DNA from: Brachionus koreanus
Lineage: Eukaryota; Rotifera; Eurotatoria; Ploima; Brachionidae
DNA: 64,000 bases
Direction: 5' to 3'
Assembly: GCA_016987375.1 (NCBI GenBank)
Contig: PJRA01000005.1
Location: forward strand, 2,512,748-2,576,747
Part shown: positions 61,581 to 64,000 of the stretch, piece by piece
How positions within the stretch are numbered: the stretch's first letter is position 1
Layout of the letters: the number at the start of each line of letters is the position of its first letter
Translations under genes and position numbers: made by a program
The notes under the pieces: generated by a model
Told to the model about the DNA's origin: nothing
The model's database searches: none
The model's input: the letters and a program-made list of their open reading frames with translations, nothing else

Positions 61581-62573
61581 ATGCCATTACGAGTCAAATA
61601 TAATGTATACAGATTGTCATTTTTTTTCTTGTTAATTTTGTGTTTTTTGCAGGCTAATTTTATTTTTAAAAAAAGAGCAGAAGTTGATAAAAAAACTGAA
61701 GATGTGAAAAAATTAAAACACCTTTACGATAAATTGAAGAAAAGCTTTCTTCAATTAAACACCAATCGTTTTTATAACTTATCTCATGTGATAATACCTT
61801 TTCATATAAAACAATATAAAACTTTGGTCAGCAATATCAAGAAATGGTTTGAATACATGCCTTGTTCCCAAGATGACTTTTATAATAAAAATGCTCCAAA
61901 ACTAATTTTTTTTGTGGGATACACGGAAGAATCAAGCGTAAAGCATCTTAATTATAGATTAAGCGACTTGATGCCTTATTTTCGTTGCTTTTCCAATAGA
62001 TACACCATAGATCTAGTTAAATTTAAGCTATTAAAAAAATTTGACAACCACGTTCTTGGCGCCAGACTAATGTTTGAATTTATGCTTAAAAAAAAAAATA
62101 TTCTGTTCAAAGATTGTACTTATATTTTCTACATGGAGCCAGATTGCATACCCATTAGACTGAATTGGATTGATGCTTTGCAAAAAGAAATCGGTTTTAG
62201 TGATTTTTGGATGAAAGGCGCAATGTTTCGTGGAAAATTCGAGAACAAAATAAACAAATATATGCCAAATAAATATCACATAAATGGAAATGCAATTTAT
62301 AATATTGGTGACCAGAAATTTGTTGATTTTTATTTCAAAATCTTAAGACCCTATATACAACGGCATTATGATAGCATTACTGCATATGATACCGATTTTT
62401 CGGAGTTTTTTTTTGATGTTAAAAATTATGATTATGTAAAAATGATCATTCATAAATTCGCGTTTACGGAAGTAATTCAAAACTTATGGCATCTAAATTA
62501 TAGTGTGAAGGAGGTGCGTCAAAATTTTCCCAAAACATTCATCGTTCATGGTGGAAACCAGATTGAATTTTGA
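61581..62573 (+). CDS. Type II membrane glycosyltransferase-like protein
   Basis: A 330-residue single-exon protein with a short basic N-terminus and one hydrophobic signal anchor (about residues 12-29), then a lumenal domain. The motif YIFYMEPDCIPIRLNWIDAL resembles the acidic metal-binding segment of GT-A glycosyltransferases (EPD in place of DxD). Later conserved-looking blocks are YHINGNAIYNIGD, AYDTDFSEFF and FIVHGGNQ. The topology fits a Golgi enzyme. No named family was recognised with confidence, so sugar donor and acceptor are unknown. First in-frame ATG used. A single-exon gene among intron-rich neighbours could have arisen by retroposition or transfer, but nothing proves it. Confidence 0.7.
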   Translation: MPLRVKYNVYRLSFFFLLILCFLQANFIFKKRAEVDKKTEDVKKLKHLYDKLKKSFLQLNTNRFYNLSHVIIPFHIKQYKTLVSNIKKWFEYMPCSQDDFYNKNAPKLIFFVGYTEESSVKHLNYRLSDLMPYFRCFSNRYTIDLVKFKLLKKFDNHVLGARLMFEFMLKKKNILFKDCTYIFYMEPDCIPIRLNWIDALQKEIGFSDFWMKGAMFRGKFENKINKYMPNKYHINGNAIYNIGDQKFVDFYFKILRPYIQRHYDSITAYDTDFSEFFFDVKNYDYVKMIIHKFAFTEVIQNLWHLNYSVKEVRQNFPKTFIVHGGNQIEF

Positions 62574-64000
62574 TATTAAATTCTCTAATAAGAGCAACTT
62601 TTTTTTTAAATAAATTTAAAAAATAATTCATTCAGTTTTTGTTTAAAATCTTACTAAAAATAAACTAAGAATTACTTAACATCAATTATCTATGATATCA
62701 AATTACAAATAATTTATCAAGACTAATAAAAACCAATAAATAAATTCAGTGATTCCGATTTTTACAACAATTTAATTAGATCCATTAAATTTTTTTAAAA
62801 AATTCAATTAAGATTCAAAATTAAATACAGTTATGAAGCATTACTTCTGCAATAAATTGATAATCAAAATATATTAAATAACATTTTTAACAATCAAAAA
62901 CCGGATGAAATTTTTGACCCTTTTTTTTAAATCCTTNNNNNNNNNNNNNNNNNNNNNNNNNNNNNNAATGATTAAATTTATTGAATAAAAAACAAATAAA
63001 GGAAGTTACAAAAGGGATTCAAAAGACCCCTCCGGTTTTTGAGTGTTGAAAATTATTTTTGATAATAATTGATCAGGTGATAAGCTTCAACAAATTAAAC
63101 ATTTATTTATTCTCATTTTTTAAAAAATTGATAATATTCTCTATTTATTTTTGTTTACAAAATCCAAAAAAATTCTTCAAATTGTTTAATTGTCTTTTAG
63201 TTAATAATATAAGAAATTTAATTATCAAACACTTTTTCAAAAATCAATTTATTTTTTGAAGACTTATTTTAAATTATTAAATTTAATTATTTTGAATAAT
63301 ATAGAATAAGATGGATGATTGTTAATTTTTTTAATTGTTTCCATTTAAAATAGAAATTTATCTATTAATATCAAAACAATAATAAAGAAAATAAAATTAC
63401 TAAAAAATTCGATAATTTTTATGAATATTTTTTTTTATTTTTCACTTAAGAAATCATTTTTGTTGGGACTAAATATTGATTTTTCAAATATTATTAGCCA
63501 AAAATAAACTGGTCTTGATAAAAATAATTCGTCATTTATTTTAAAAAGGATTCTTGAGGAAATTAAATTGAAAACATAAACCAAAAGCAGGAGAATTCTT
63601 ATAAATTTTTCATCCTAATGAGCTAACAAATTTATGTCGAAAAATCTTGAATCTTGACTTCCGCAATCAAGGAAAGTTGTTTTTGATAATTGTTGACGAA
63701 ATTTGAAATAATTTAATTTTAATTAAAAATAATTTCCCATATTTGTAATCATTCTAGAAAACAAAACAGCCTAAAGCTAGCTAGTCATAACAGAATTTTT
63801 TTTTTGCAAAGAACGCAATTTTAAAGTAATTATTCAACATATGTTCTATTGATATTCAGTCTGAGATCTTATCTATGTAAACCAAATTTTTATAAATTCT
63901 AAAATAAAAACTTCAGTTTAGACGATCACTTTGGTACGTACTTTTTTTGTTTATTCAAGTACATTTGGCTTAATCCTCAAAACTATACCAAAGACTGCTT
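62574..64000. other. AT-rich intergenic region with an assembly gap
   Basis: A run of 30 N occupies 62937-62966. No gene recognised on either side of it. Confidence 0.6.

Overview
This is a very AT-rich animal (metazoan) genomic window. The genes are split by GT..AG introns, most of them only about 45-70 bp, and are separated by AT-rich intergenic DNA littered with dead transposons. The gene set (AMPK gamma, augmin subunit HAUS4, kinesin KIF6, a CUX homeobox gene, ANKLE1, a biogenic-amine-type GPCR, a nicotinic-type Cys-loop receptor, a secreted GDSL phospholipase B, a NIDO/AMOP/VWD adhesion protein) is animal. Compact introns plus extreme AT bias suggest a small invertebrate such as a monogonont rotifer; that assignment is inference only. 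A 30-base N run near 62.95 kb marks an assembly gap.

Layout. 0.5-6.9 kb: AMPK gamma (+) with at least two alternative 5' modules and a LINE fossil in its largest intron. 9.3-12.4 kb: single-exon NIDO/AMOP/VWD surface protein (-). 15.7-22.0 kb: HAUS4 (+) followed by KIF6 (+), two microtubule genes in tandem. 23.3-27.2 kb: aminergic GPCR (-) whose 2.06-kb intron holds a mariner fossil interrupted by a TTAA-type MITE, plus a second, inverted MITE. 27.2-36.9 kb: gene-poor, with a mariner fragment, a GC-rich hairpin and a nearly full LINE (endonuclease + reverse transcriptase, about 3 kb, minus strand). 36.86 kb: tRNA-Ala(CGC). 37.7-40.2 kb: compact CUX gene (+) convergent with an unknown membrane protein gene (-). 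41.4-45.9 kb: deleted LINE fragment, Tc1-like terminus, then ANKLE1 (+). 46.5-54.1 kb: mariner and LINE fossils around a ten-exon phospholipase B gene (+). 54.2-56.9 kb: Cys-loop receptor (-). 57.8-59.3 kb: LINE fragment and a complete tRNA-derived SINE with target-site duplications. 61.6-62.6 kb: single-exon membrane glycosyltransferase-like gene (+).

The genes do not form an operon or one pathway. Intron phases were checked by hand, and the reconstructed reading frames stay open through every junction in KIF6, PLB, CUX, ANKLE1 and the GPCR. The Cys-loop receptor lacks a clear start codon. The most unusual material is in the repeats: a nested MITE-in-mariner insertion with a paralogous empty site elsewhere in the same window, a TSD-flanked SINE, and a LINE 3' end with a perfect hairpin followed by a (TAC)n tail. 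No wholly new multi-gene system was found.
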